A stretch of 62,843 nucleotides of DNA from CAYSDH01 sp964429805 (GCA_964429805.1 CAYSDH010000011.1:1-62843); one strand, 5' to 3'. Shown: positions 51,842-60,762, counted from the first letter of the stretch. A program made the numbers and translations. Notes: generated by a model not told the origin, from the sequence alone.

Positions 51842-52586
51842 TGTGTCGCTGCATGATTGATGAACTGATGAGTTGGTAGATGCCTTTCAAATCAGAATGG
51901 CCTTCTAAAATATCAAGATGACGACTCACTATCTTTCTGTCACCTCGTTTTGCTGGGCCAGTCTGCACGTCAAAGGCAGGTTTTTCTTCCACCTTACTAA
52001 TTGTGCTTTCCAAGAGGTCGTCAAAGAGTGAGCGTTCTATGTGCGCTTCTTCACAAAGCAAATCTGCCATGTGCACCAAGTGATTGACAAAGTTGTTGAG
52101 CACCACGGCTACAAGGTGTGCCTTCTGTCTTTCTTCATTTGACAGTCTATGACAGTTTCCACCAAGCATTTCAGCAAACTCATGAATCATGGCCGATTCT
52201 GATTCGACTATGAGATTTACGTCTGGCCAGAAGATATCGTCATCCATTTTCATCGAGCGTAGAGGCCAGATTACGCCTTTTTTTGCTTGAGTTAGCGCGT
52301 CTAACGAAGTGCTGCCAGAAGTGTGTATGACAGCGCCTGCAATGTGAGTTATGGACTGAGCCACAGAGGCGATACTGTCATCATCTACGGCAATGAGGTA
52401 GTAATCTGCCGTCTCGTCTATGTGTGCGAAGTCCACACATGCATCGGCTTCCAAGTCTTTGGCCAATTGATGTGTAGTAGTTTCATTTCTGCCACACACT
52501 TGCAGCACATCAATGCCGACATGTAGCATTTGAGCGCCAAAGACATGTGCCACATTTCCAGACCCGATTATTACAGCTGTCTTCAT
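51825..52586 (-). CDS. DUF2520 / Rossmann-fold NADP oxidoreductase-like protein
   Basis: 253 residues. N-terminal Rossmann motif TAVIIGSGNVAHVFGAQMLH with QVCGRNETTTHQLAKDL, then YYLIAVDDDSIASVAQSI and AVIHTSGSTSLDAL; the C-terminal helical half (HLVAVVLNNFVNHLVHMADL) is DUF2520. Related to ketopantoate/pyrroline-5-carboxylate reductase-like folds, with unknown substrate. Overlaps ccmF by four bases and kdsC by 17, so it is tightly coupled. Confidence 0.9.
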   Translation of the reverse strand: MKTAVIIGSGNVAHVFGAQMLHVGIDVLQVCGRNETTTHQLAKDLEADACVDFAHIDETADYYLIAVDDDSIASVAQSITHIAGAVIHTSGSTSLDALTQAKKGVIWPLRSMKMDDDIFWPDVNLIVESESAMIHEFAEMLGGNCHRLSNEERQKAHLVAVVLNNFVNHLVHMADLLCEEAHIERSLFDDLLESTISKVEEKPAFDVQTGPAKRGDRKIVSRHLDILEGHSDLKGIYQLISSSIMQRHNGEEL

Positions 52587-55402
52587 GCCTGAGTACCCGA
52601 AATTCTATTGAGTCTAAATCGCTCAATCACGGCCAGCAATGTGCCAAGCGCCATCACCACGATGCCTATCCACAAGATGTTAATCCAAGGAAACACGATG
52701 GCTTGCATCACCACAAAGTCTCTGACATTGTCTTTATGCTCAGCTACTGTGAACGTCATGAGAGACTCTTGAGGGTCAATTTCAGTAAACTTGAGTTTTA
52801 GTCTTAGCGGTTCTAACTCAAATTCTATCGGATCCAAGTAGCTACTTTCTTTAAGTACCCATATCGGTTCGGCCTTGTAGGTAGTATCTAGACTAGCTAT
52901 CACACGCATGCTCGCTTTGACGGCAATGTCGTTTTCGTTTAGTCCATATCGGTCTAGGTTGCTCACTTTATGGAGCGAGTCGAGTATGATAAACTTACCT
53001 CCCGAGCGGATGGTGTCACCAAAAGTGATTTTGTGCTCCTTGGCTGGTCTAAAGCCTTGGGCATCTAACGCTTCGTCCTCTTCTTCAATCTCACCATACC
53101 TGATGTGCGTGTAGATATCGCGGTCTATATAGTGCTTCGTGTCTGGTTCTGATACATTACCAAACGTTGGGTTGAGCTGAATGCGGGGTCTTAGCGAGTA
53201 GAGTTTTTTGCCATGCTCTTTATTCGTCCAGAGTTTAACTTCTGCATTGAGCGAGGTGTTTGGCGCGAGCTCTTTCCAGTGCGAGTCTTTGTCTTCATTA
53301 AAGAGTTTGCCTGCTTGATGGTCAGTCTGAGCTTCATAGATTTTACCTGCTCTGTAGATTCTGTCACCTGTCTTGTATTCCTTTTGCACCTGCTCAAAGT
53401 AATCCATGGTGTAAAAGATGTTGATGTCCTCTTTCTTCTTCTCTTTATAGGCAATGTAGAAGTCATTCATCATGATGGTGTCATTCTGAAAGAGCAGAAT
53501 GTCTTCGCTATTAGAGAAGTCCTCACCAAGCTGTGTGATGTCCATCATGGTGGTGTTCTGAGAGATTTTTTGGCTCTGAGAAGTGGATACTAACGCGCCC
53601 AAGAGAATCATACCAAAACCAACGTGAGCTATAGAGGCTCCGGCCTTTTTAATCTTACCCTTCATGATGCGTATCAGGTAGTCCATATTGGCTATCACAC
53701 ACCAAAAACTGGTAAAGAGCAGAGCCATGGTCGGTGCGGCCCAGTTATCCCAGCCAAAGTGCCATAGAGTTAGTGCCGTCAGCAGCGCAGCTAGGATGAA
53801 ACTCAGCGCAAGTTCTTTGACGAACTTTTTCATGTCCGTCTTCTTGTACTTGAAAAACTGCGACACGGCCACAAATATGGCGATGATAAAGGCAAAAGGA
53901 ACTTGCCACTTATTGTAAGCTTTGATTACTTCCTCTTGCGTCTTGTCAGACAGGGTTCCTGTCGCGAGAGACTCAAAGGCATCAATATTCGTTTTCTCAA
54001 AGAGCCATGCGAAGCTCTCTCTCATGGGTTCTGCCAATAAGTTAAAGACAGGCTTAGAGGTCATCAGCGAGATTTGCATGGCCGACATGACGAGCACCAA
54101 CGAACCGATAAACATCCAAAACTCACGAGACCAGACATCTTCATTGTCGTCCTTTCTTGGGAAGAATTGCGAATAGCCCAAGATTAAACCGCCAACACTG
54201 AGCACAAAAAACAGGTGAATGGTTGCGATATACTCTTCTGTAAATATGACTGAAGCAACGAGTATAAGCATGGCGCCTCCGTAAAACAATCGGGCCTTCT
54301 TGTTAATCAAAAGCATAAAGACTGGTAGCGCGATAAAGAAGGAGAGGTAGCTCATCAGCTGACCAGAGAGCCCATTATCTGTAAATGCATGCACGCTGGT
54401 GTCACCGAGTACACCACTATTAGTCAAGAAGTTTGAGTAGATAACAAAGATAAACGAGGCGCATGCCAGCACGATAGAGGTGTAAGCGGAGTCACCTTTT
54501 CGTCTATTGATAAGCATCACGTGACCTGCAGCCACGAGCGTAATCCATGGCACCAGAGAGGCGTTTTCTACAGGGTCCCATGCCCAGAAGCCACCAAAAC
54601 TAAGGGCTTCGTATGCCCAGACACCACCCATCAAAATTCCTGTGCCGAGTATCACGATGCCCAAGTAAGTCCAAGGTAGGGCTGGTTTGATCCACTCGTG
54701 ATACTGCTTGCGCCAGATACCTGCACAGGCAAATGCGGCCGGCACAATGGTGCTCGCAAAGCCAAGGAAAACCGTAGGTGGATGGATGACCATCCAGTAG
54801 TTTTGAAGAAGTGGATTGAGTCCACGACCATCAGCAAACTGCGGGAAACGAGTCATGTAGTCGGCATAGGCAGTCCAAGGCAGGCCTTGGTTGCTCTCTA
54901 ATTCCCTAATTAGAGAAAAGGGACTGTTGCCAATTTTTACATCAAAAATGAAAATGCCTAAGACCATTGACAAGACGAAAATATTGGCCACCGCAATGAA
55001 GCTCAGCACTGGCGCTTGCCACTCCTTGGCTTTAGACATGATGAAGTTTCCGAGCACGGCATGCCAAAGTCCCCACAGTATGAAGGCGCCTTCAAAGCCT
55101 TCCCAAAAACAAGAGAAAATGTAACGTAGCGGCATGGCATTATTACGGTGTTTCCATACATAGTCATACTCGTACCACGAGTTTTTGAGCATGATGAAGA
55201 GCAGCGCCATGATACCGACTATGGAGAGGGTGTGGATGCGAAACCCGAGGCGGCCCATCTTGAGCCAAGAAGTTGAGCCTTCTTTTTCTGCCATAAAAAA
55301 GGAGATGGCAGAAAAGATGGCCATACAAAAAGCGATGGCGATTAACAGGTTGCCGACTTGGCCGGCCCAAACATGTTCGTTGATATAGTCTACTGAATTC
55401 AA
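52583..55402 (-). CDS. ccmF: Cytochrome c maturation protein CcmF (heme lyase)
   Basis: 939 residues, about 14 transmembrane helices, longer than E. coli CcmF (647) because of a large periplasmic region in the C-terminal half. The heme-handling WWD signature GFWAWDPVENASLVPW is near residues 271-286, and conserved His207 is in WMVIHPPTVFLGF. Together with CcmE it attaches heme to apocytochrome c. Only one base separates it from ccmE. Confidence 0.95.
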   Translation of the reverse strand: MNSVDYINEHVWAGQVGNLLIAIAFCMAIFSAISFFMAEKEGSTSWLKMGRLGFRIHTLSIVGIMALLFIMLKNSWYEYDYVWKHRNNAMPLRYIFSCFWEGFEGAFILWGLWHAVLGNFIMSKAKEWQAPVLSFIAVANIFVLSMVLGIFIFDVKIGNSPFSLIRELESNQGLPWTAYADYMTRFPQFADGRGLNPLLQNYWMVIHPPTVFLGFASTIVPAAFACAGIWRKQYHEWIKPALPWTYLGIVILGTGILMGGVWAYEALSFGGFWAWDPVENASLVPWITLVAAGHVMLINRRKGDSAYTSIVLACASFIFVIYSNFLTNSGVLGDTSVHAFTDNGLSGQLMSYLSFFIALPVFMLLINKKARLFYGGAMLILVASVIFTEEYIATIHLFFVLSVGGLILGYSQFFPRKDDNEDVWSREFWMFIGSLVLVMSAMQISLMTSKPVFNLLAEPMRESFAWLFEKTNIDAFESLATGTLSDKTQEEVIKAYNKWQVPFAFIIAIFVAVSQFFKYKKTDMKKFVKELALSFILAALLTALTLWHFGWDNWAAPTMALLFTSFWCVIANMDYLIRIMKGKIKKAGASIAHVGFGMILLGALVSTSQSQKISQNTTMMDITQLGEDFSNSEDILLFQNDTIMMNDFYIAYKEKKKEDINIFYTMDYFEQVQKEYKTGDRIYRAGKIYEAQTDHQAGKLFNEDKDSHWKELAPNTSLNAEVKLWTNKEHGKKLYSLRPRIQLNPTFGNVSEPDTKHYIDRDIYTHIRYGEIEEEDEALDAQGFRPAKEHKITFGDTIRSGGKFIILDSLHKVSNLDRYGLNENDIAVKASMRVIASLDTTYKAEPIWVLKESSYLDPIEFELEPLRLKLKFTEIDPQESLMTFTVAEHKDNVRDFVVMQAIVFPWINILWIGIVVMALGTLLAVIERFRLNRISGTQA

Positions 55403-55403
55403 A

Positions 55404-55802
55404 TCAGATACTGGCCTCGTGCAGCTTGTGTTTTTCTTCGTTGTATTTAGATGGGCATTTCATCTGCATGTCAGCCGCATGAAATACGTCTCCTTCCGCT
55501 TTACCTATAAGCACCAGACTCTCTGACTGCTCAAAGCCCTGGGGCTTGCTTTTCTTCAGATGTACTTCTTTAATCACACCGTCTTGGTCGCGCATGGTAA
55601 ACTTCGTGAGGCTCGGGTCATTGAGCGGCTCATAGATGATGTCTTCTGACTTGACGAGATAGCCTTCAACACGAAACTGATTGCCCGGATTGGAAAAGGC
55701 ATCGCCAAATCGACCGACCTTACCGCTCTCCATTAGCGTACTAACTAACATGGCTATGCAGAGTCCAATAAAAATGATGGCGATAATCTGAGACCGTTTC
55801 AT
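55404..55802 (-). CDS. ccmE: Cytochrome c maturation heme chaperone CcmE, CxxxY type
   Basis: 132 residues. An N-terminal anchor (IIAIIFIGLCIAMLVST) is followed by an OB-fold domain with FRVEGYLVKSEDIIYE and VLIGKAEGDVFHAADMQMKC. The heme-binding site is CPSKY (Cys116, Tyr120) instead of the HxxxY of E. coli CcmE. The CxxxY form is known from some anaerobic bacteria and archaea. Carries heme from CcmC to CcmF in the periplasm. Confidence 0.92.
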   Translation of the reverse strand: MKRSQIIAIIFIGLCIAMLVSTLMESGKVGRFGDAFSNPGNQFRVEGYLVKSEDIIYEPLNDPSLTKFTMRDQDGVIKEVHLKKSKPQGFEQSESLVLIGKAEGDVFHAADMQMKCPSKYNEEKHKLHEASI

Positions 55803-55843
55803 GCTATTAGTTTTGAATGACGAATGTCGAAAAAAAAGCGTTC

Positions 55844-56062
55844 TTACATGTCTTTCATGTACTGTTCTAATCGCGAAACCTTGCGATCCAATCTCACTAA
55901 GTAGACGATGAACAGCACAAATATGATGGCGATTACACCAATGACCACATTGATGCGCCCGCTGGCAAACATAGTCTCTTCCATGCCATTGGAAAAACCT
56001 TGAGCGCTGGTCGTCATGCCAATCAGCAAGCTAGTCCATAAGGTGGTCAACAGTCTCTTCAT
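55844..56062 (-). CDS. ccmD: CcmD family protein
   Basis: About 72 residues from the ATG at 56062 (MKRLLTTLWTSLLIGMTTSA); an earlier ATG at 56074 adds four residues. The signal-like N-terminus is followed by one transmembrane helix (INVVIGVIAIIFVLFIVYLV) and a basic, helical tail (RLDRKVSRLEQYMKDM). The layout and position between ccmC and ccmE identify CcmD, which links CcmC to CcmE. Overlaps the end of ccmC by 32 bases. Confidence 0.8.
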   Translation of the reverse strand: MKRLLTTLWTSLLIGMTTSAQGFSNGMEETMFASGRINVVIGVIAIIFVLFIVYLVRLDRKVSRLEQYMKDM

Positions 56063-57095
56063 CATAATCATCAAGTTTCTTATCTAAGACGCTAATTCTG
56101 TATCGAATGCTGTATATCCAGTAACCTATGGCTATCCAAGCGATGACAGCCGGATAAAACATCATGCGGAGTTTGTTATCCAAATCGTAATTACTGAAGG
56201 CCGGATTTCCTCCTTTGCCCGGATGCAATTCGATGCTGTCACCCATTCTTGGAATGATAAAGATGAAGAGCAAAAGCATGACAAAGGCAAAGATGTTATA
56301 CACGGCAGAAGTGCGTGCACGCTTCTCATCATCTTCGACCGTGGAGCGGAGCACGAGGTAGGCCAGATAGATAAGCGTGACTAGCGCAGCGCCATTGAGT
56401 TGTTTGTCAGCCGTCCACCAGGCTCCCCAAGTGAAGCGCGCCCATAGGCTACCTGTAGCTAGCCCAGCAAAGGCAAATACAAGGCCCACTTTTACGGCCG
56501 CTTCTGACTTTAGATCCCATTTTAAATTTCCACCAGCAAGGAGTCTTATGCTCTGAACCATAGACATACACATGATAAAAATCATGGCAAACCACATCGG
56601 GACGTGAAAATTTAGATTGCGAATGGTTTCCCACAGAATGACTCTAAATGGCACCGTAAAATGGTTGTGGTCAGCGACAGTGATGGCAGAATAGCACTTT
56701 TCGCCAGCTGCGAGCGCGGGGTCTATTTTTAGTCCTTTAGTGCGAACTGATCCCAACTGCAGGATGGTACCGTCTTGAGCATTATTGATAAATAGATTGA
56801 GCAGCTTAGCCTTGTATGGCAGGCTGATGTCAAAGGTGGCCAAGAGGTGTGTCTCATCTAGCGCTGTGAGTTCGCTAGCGCAGATGGTCCAATCGTCTAT
56901 CTCAAGCCACACCTGCATGTCAGGCCCTGATTTGAAATGTGTGTGATACCCAATAATTGACAAGGTGGCGTCATCGGCAGAGAGCTCGTTGTCATGCACC
57001 GACAGAATACCTGGTGAGAGGGGAGTCTTTAAGGACAAGACGGTGACTGCAAAGAGTACAGCAGCCGCTACGTATTTCCACCACATCTTTCTCAT
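56031..57095 (-). CDS. ccmC: Cytochrome c assembly protein CcmC/CcsA family
   Basis: 354 residues, longer than E. coli CcmC (245) because of an N-terminal periplasmic insert (about residues 30-155). Seen: VPMWFAMIFIMCMSMVQSIR, GLATGSLWARFTWGAWWTAD (the WWD-type heme motif with WGxWW), LVTLIYLAYLVLRSTVED, and the conserved His in SIELHPGKGG. It delivers heme to CcmE. First of four coupled genes ccmC-D-E-F, with ccmB 50 bases upstream. Confidence 0.9.
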   Translation of the reverse strand: MRKMWWKYVAAAVLFAVTVLSLKTPLSPGILSVHDNELSADDATLSIIGYHTHFKSGPDMQVWLEIDDWTICASELTALDETHLLATFDISLPYKAKLLNLFINNAQDGTILQLGSVRTKGLKIDPALAAGEKCYSAITVADHNHFTVPFRVILWETIRNLNFHVPMWFAMIFIMCMSMVQSIRLLAGGNLKWDLKSEAAVKVGLVFAFAGLATGSLWARFTWGAWWTADKQLNGAALVTLIYLAYLVLRSTVEDDEKRARTSAVYNIFAFVMLLLFIFIIPRMGDSIELHPGKGGNPAFSNYDLDNKLRMMFYPAVIAWIAIGYWIYSIRYRISVLDKKLDDYDEETVDHLMD

Positions 57096-57145
57096 TCGTC
57101 AGTCAACTGATATACAGGTGTTTACAATTAATTTGTGCCCCGATT

Positions 57146-57733
57146 TCACTCGCGCCAAATGTATGGAAATAAAAGGAAGCCGAGCAGTAATCCAATCAGA
57201 TCGACTGAGAGAATGGCGAGTGCATATTTCCAGAGTTCGGCCCATTCTGCACCCTGCAGCACTTTGGCGCAATATGTCATGCATGAATAGAGTAGGGGGA
57301 GTATGAGCGGAAAGCCTAAGATGGCAATCATACCGCCTTTGTTTCCAGTTTTCCAGGCAATGCCAGCGATTAGAGAAAGCACAGTGGCTAGCCCGATGCT
57401 GCCGAGCACAATTCCAATGAGAAAGAGATAGACTTTCCATTCACCAGCATCGTTGAGGGGCAAAAAGAAAGAGTAGACCAAAAAACTGAGCACCGCGACA
57501 CTGAGCATCAAGGCCATGGAGTAAAGCATTTTGGACAGAATGACTTGTTGCGGAGAGGCGAGTGTAAAAAGGTACAGGCCTCGTCCTTCGCGCTCTTGGT
57601 CAAAGGAGCGACTGACTACATTAAAAGAGGCAAAGAGAATAATGATCCACAGCAGGGCATTCCAGATTTGCGCTTGGTCGATGCTTTTAAAAGCGAGGTA
57701 CACCACATAACAGGTGGAGAGCACATAGAGCAT
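57146..57733 (-). CDS. ccmB: Heme exporter permease CcmB (true N-terminus lies upstream of the first ATG)
   Basis: 195 residues from the first ATG. CcmB features: LYVLSTCYVVYLAFKSIDQA, LWIIILFASFNVVSRSFDQE, FTLASPQQVILSKMLYS, GKG-type loop NKGGMIAILGFPLILPLLYS. Upstream in the same frame, back to a TGA at 57830-57832, codons for LRPLLTLISKEFQLDWKSGH match the N-terminus of Bacteroidota CcmB, so at least 25 residues are missing if the ATG is used. That stretch has no ATG, GTG or TTG; candidates are ATA at 57818-57820 or CTG at 57806-57808. CcmB is the membrane subunit of the CcmAB exporter; ccmA is not in the window. Confidence 0.88.
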   Translation of the reverse strand: MLYVLSTCYVVYLAFKSIDQAQIWNALLWIIILFASFNVVSRSFDQEREGRGLYLFTLASPQQVILSKMLYSMALMLSVAVLSFLVYSFFLPLNDAGEWKVYLFLIGIVLGSIGLATVLSLIAGIAWKTGNKGGMIAILGFPLILPLLYSCMTYCAKVLQGAEWAELWKYALAILSVDLIGLLLGFLLFPYIWRE

Positions 57734-57897
57734 GATGCTGCCTATGGCATGTCCGCTTTTCCAGTCGAGCTGAAATTCTTTTGATATGAGGGTGAGTAGA
57801 GGTCTCAGTTCCTGAAGTATCTGGTGGGCTCAAATATCGTTAAAAAAGAGGCGATGATTTGAATCTGAAAACCTAAGGAAGTTGAGGAGAATGCCAT

Positions 57898-58242
57898 TTA
57901 AAGATCAGGCCGTAATATTCTTAACCTAGGTGCTTCGTAACTAAAGCCCTCAATGATGCCTGAGAAATAGACGACTATTATTATGAAGATGATCAACGCG
58001 TATGCTGCGCTTAAGATGAGTGAGGTCCGTCTGGATTGTGTTTCTTTTTGGGCTCTGGTCAGAATTCGCAGTCGCTCGGATTCGCTCATTTTTTGAGAAT
58101 ACTTTAAAGGTACTTCGTCTATGTCGTGAAATTCATGGCCTGCTGACTTGGTGTTGCGTTTATAAAAGTCTTGCCCACGCAGATTAGCCAAATTCTCTTT
58201 GTGATGTTTTAACCATGATGCTATTGTTCCAGAGCTTGACAT
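57898..58242 (-). CDS. Hypothetical single-pass membrane protein
   Basis: 114 residues. A polar N-terminal half (LKHHKENLANLRGQDFYKRN, FHDIDEVPLKYSQKMS) and one transmembrane helix near 80-100 (TSLILSAAYALIIFIIIVVY) before a short tail ending RLRILRPDL. No family recognised. It lies between ccmB and the 286-residue membrane protein gene on the same strand. Confidence 0.6.
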   Translation of the reverse strand: MSSSGTIASWLKHHKENLANLRGQDFYKRNTKSAGHEFHDIDEVPLKYSQKMSESERLRILTRAQKETQSRRTSLILSAAYALIIFIIIVVYFSGIIEGFSYEAPRLRILRPDL

Positions 58243-58344
58243 GTACTGTTAATATAGTAAAAAATACATTAACAGTAAAATGATATAGTTGCTGGCTTAA
58301 CTGGATTCATAATTTAATTGCCTTTTCCATTGATAAAGGCCACT

Positions 58345-59205
58345 TCACTCTATCACCCTGGCGGCTTTTTTCTTTGCTCTGTAGTTGTAAATACCTTTGT
58401 CAACAAGTGGAACTAGAACTATAAAAACAAAAAGAAGTAAAAATGGAATGAACACAGAAAACACGGCTCCACCTACATATTTCCATGTGATGGAAAAGAG
58501 GAGGTCTTGCACATCTGGGATTTCATTTGCCAACTCATCGTCTAGCCATCGATCAAAACCGTTTTCAAAGGCTTCTTCATTCAAAAATATATCGGCCTTG
58601 ATGTATGAAAAGGCCATTTCAACAAACATAAACACGATCTCCTTTTCGCAGCTTTCCAGACTTGATTGTATTTGTTTGGCGCCAAAAGAGCCTCCCAGTT
58701 CTTTCATGATTCCTGATGTGCCTTGGTGAGCCATGTACGCTTCGGCATACTGTTTGGCTAAGGCTTCATTAGTCATGTCCACGTACTTACCCGCTTTGAT
58801 GACCATGTCATAGGCCTTTTCCATGGTTTTACGACCTTCTTCTTCGCCAAAGTAGCGATGGGCAATCATCTCTGTGATACCGTCAAGTGTGTGTCTGAGT
58901 TCTATTTTGGCGGCTTTGCGCGCTGCCAAACTCAGTGCAGCAGTCATACAGAGTGACCACATGGCGAGCATGCTCAGCACCATTGCGGTATTAATCCAAA
59001 TTCGGTAGCCTTTCTTGATTTCCTCTGGGCGATTAACCAGGCCTTTTTTCTTGTAGATCCTTCTAAGCAAGATAGCCAACGCTAATCCAACTATAAATCC
59101 AACAAACATATACAAGGAGACCATAGGAAGATGATTCCAGAGCATAGTGAAAACAGCTTTGGTCAGTTCCCATAATAATTGGAAAAGGTCAATAATACGC
59201 GGCAT
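58345..59205 (-). CDS. Hypothetical membrane protein
   Basis: 286 residues with hydrophobic segments near 10-50 (MVSLYMFVGFIVGLALAILL), 70-95 (NTAMVLSMLAMWSLCMTAAL) and 245-270 (VGGAVFSVFIPFLLLFVFIV). The central soluble helical part (about 100-235) has YFGEEEGRKTMEKAYDMVIK and FMFVEMAFSYIKADIFL. No family recognised. Its start lies 186 bases from the 55-bp repeat array; any promoter should fall in or next to that array. Confidence 0.6.
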   Translation of the reverse strand: MPRIIDLFQLLWELTKAVFTMLWNHLPMVSLYMFVGFIVGLALAILLRRIYKKKGLVNRPEEIKKGYRIWINTAMVLSMLAMWSLCMTAALSLAARKAAKIELRHTLDGITEMIAHRYFGEEEGRKTMEKAYDMVIKAGKYVDMTNEALAKQYAEAYMAHQGTSGIMKELGGSFGAKQIQSSLESCEKEIVFMFVEMAFSYIKADIFLNEEAFENGFDRWLDDELANEIPDVQDLLFSITWKYVGGAVFSVFIPFLLLFVFIVLVPLVDKGIYNYRAKKKAARVIE

Positions 59206-59354
59206 TGGTGTTGATTTTAGACCATTCGAATAAACGAAAATTTAGCCTAAGGTGCCGATCGCAATAAGATGATTCTGACTCCGTCAAGCTGGAACGTTTA
59301 ATCACCTTTTGAGCATTCGCTCTACAAATCAGGCGAATGCCTTAAGTTCTGATT

Positions 59355-59376
59355 CCGAAGGGTGAATACCCTTCGG
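59355..59376. other. Perfect hairpin next to the repeat array
   Basis: CCGAAGGGT (59355-59363) and ACCCTTCGG (59368-59376) form a nine-base-pair stem around GAAT. No T-run follows on either strand, so it is not a standard terminator. Confidence 0.6.
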
Positions 59377-59390
59377 AGCTAAGAAGGTCA

Positions 59391-59870
59391 AAAATCTGCG
59401 AGAGGGCACTCCCTTTAGGGCCGGGGCAAGCGCGTAGGAGTAATCAGAAGTCAGTCAAACACCTTAGATTCCGAAGACTGTATCACTCCAACTGACATCT
59501 CAAAAGTCTGCGAAAGAGCGCTCCCATTAAGGCCGGGGCAAGCGAGTGGGACATCAACAGTCAGCGAGAGAGCACACCCTTTAGGGCCGGGGCAAGCGCG
59601 TAGGAGTAATCAGAAGTCAGTCAAACACCTTAGATTCCGATGACTGTAACTCCAACGGACATCTCAAAAGTCTACGAAAGAGCACTCCCATTAAGGCCGG
59701 GGCAAGCGAGCAGGAAAATCAACAGTCTACGAGAGAGCACACCCTTTAGGGCCGGGGCAAGCGCGTGGGAAAATCAACAGTCTACGAAATGACACACCCT
59801 TCAGGGCCAGGCAAGCGAGTAGGAAAATCAACAGTCTACGAGAGGGCGTACCCTTTAGGGCCGGGGCAAT
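59391..59870. repeat. Degenerate 55-bp tandem repeat array with 166-bp higher-order duplication
   Basis: Seven copies of a core built on TACGAGAGAGC-ACCCTTTAGG-GCCGGGGCAAGCG occur with GGCCGGGGCA (or a variant) beginning at 59419, 59531, 59585, 59695, 59750, about 59805 and 59859. Spacings are 112, 54, 110, 55, 55 and 54 bases, that is one or two 55-bp units. A 64-base stretch (59411-59474) recurs without change at 59577-59640, 166 bases on, showing a recent three-unit duplication. The array fills most of the 697 bases between fabI and the next gene; no gene is seen in it. Confidence 0.9.
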
Positions 59871-59902
59871 CCAGGACTTCAGTCTCTAAGATCGAATGCT
59901 CC

Positions 59903-60715
59903 TTACTCTTCAAACTTCTCCATCACCGCATCACTGACTCCAGTAAAGCTGAAGCCTCCGTCATGAAAGAGGTTTTGCATGGTGACATAACGAGTATGGT
60001 CAGAGAACAGCGAAACACAGTAGTCTGCACAGGCATCTGCGTCTGCATTACCAAGTGGGCTCATGGCTTCTGAATAGGCGATAAACGAGTCAAAACCTTT
60101 GACACCACTTCCTGCAGTAGTCATAGTTGGTGACTGAGAGATGGTGTTGACACGCACTTTCTTCTTGACACCGTAGTGATAACCAAAGCTACGTGCTATA
60201 GATTCGAGTAAGGACTTGGCATCAGCCATGTCATTATAATCTGGGAATACGCGCTGCGCAGCAATGTACGTTAGTCCGAGCACTGAGCCCCACTCATTAA
60301 GCGCATCTTTCTCATAAGCGGCTTGCAGCACTCTGTGAAAAGACATACCCGAGACATCGAGTGTTTTGTGGTACCAATCATGATTTGACCCGGTGTAGTG
60401 TTTTCCTTTTCTCACATTAGGTGACATGCCAATGGAGTGAAGTATAAAGTCAAATGAGCCGCCAAAGTGCTCCATTGATTTCTCTATCAGATTATTTAAA
60501 TCTTCGTCTGAGGTGGCATCTGCAGGAATGATGGGAGCCGAAATCTCTTCTCCGAGTTTATTAATCTCACCCATTCGCATAGCGATAGGGGCATTGGTGA
60601 GCACTATTTCTGCGCCTTGTTCACGGGCTTTCTGCGCGACTTTCCACGCGATGGACATCTCGTTGAGTGCCCCGAAAATGATTCCTTTTTTTCCTTTCAG
60701 CAGATCCTGTGACAT
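59903..60715 (-). CDS. fabI: Enoyl-[acyl-carrier-protein] reductase FabI
   Basis: 270 residues. Seen: GKKGIIFGALNEMSIAWKVA (cofactor loop with SIAW), FDFILHSIGMSPNVRKGKHY, GLTYIAAQRVFPDYNDMADA and the catalytic Tyr-x6-Lys in YNDMADAKS, then RVNTISQSPTMTTAGSGVKG. NADH-dependent last reductive step of fatty acid elongation. The -7 element TATCTTTG on this strand at 60736-60743 precedes it. The 55-bp repeat array begins 33 bases after its stop. Confidence 0.97.
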   Translation of the reverse strand: MSQDLLKGKKGIIFGALNEMSIAWKVAQKAREQGAEIVLTNAPIAMRMGEINKLGEEISAPIIPADATSDEDLNNLIEKSMEHFGGSFDFILHSIGMSPNVRKGKHYTGSNHDWYHKTLDVSGMSFHRVLQAAYEKDALNEWGSVLGLTYIAAQRVFPDYNDMADAKSLLESIARSFGYHYGVKKKVRVNTISQSPTMTTAGSGVKGFDSFIAYSEAMSPLGNADADACADYCVSLFSDHTRYVTMQNLFHDGGFSFTGVSDAVMEKFEE

Positions 60716-60735
60716 TGTCTTTGGTTTAAGTTGAG

Positions 60736-60743
60736 GCCAAAGA
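60736..60743 (-). promoter_or_regulatory. Predicted Bacteroidota -7 element for fabI
   Basis: TATCTTTG on the minus strand, 20 bases before the fabI ATG. No clear -33 motif. Confidence 0.4.
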
Positions 60744-60762
60744 TAACGAACCTGTTATAAGA

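Noticed and set aside
52908..55388. Many plus-strand frames opposite ccmF
   Set aside because: They are shadow frames of the large minus-strand ccmF gene with no start signals or domains.
59391..59870. CRISPR array
   Set aside because: The units are degenerate along their whole 55 bp with no separation into constant repeats and unique spacers, and no cas gene is present.
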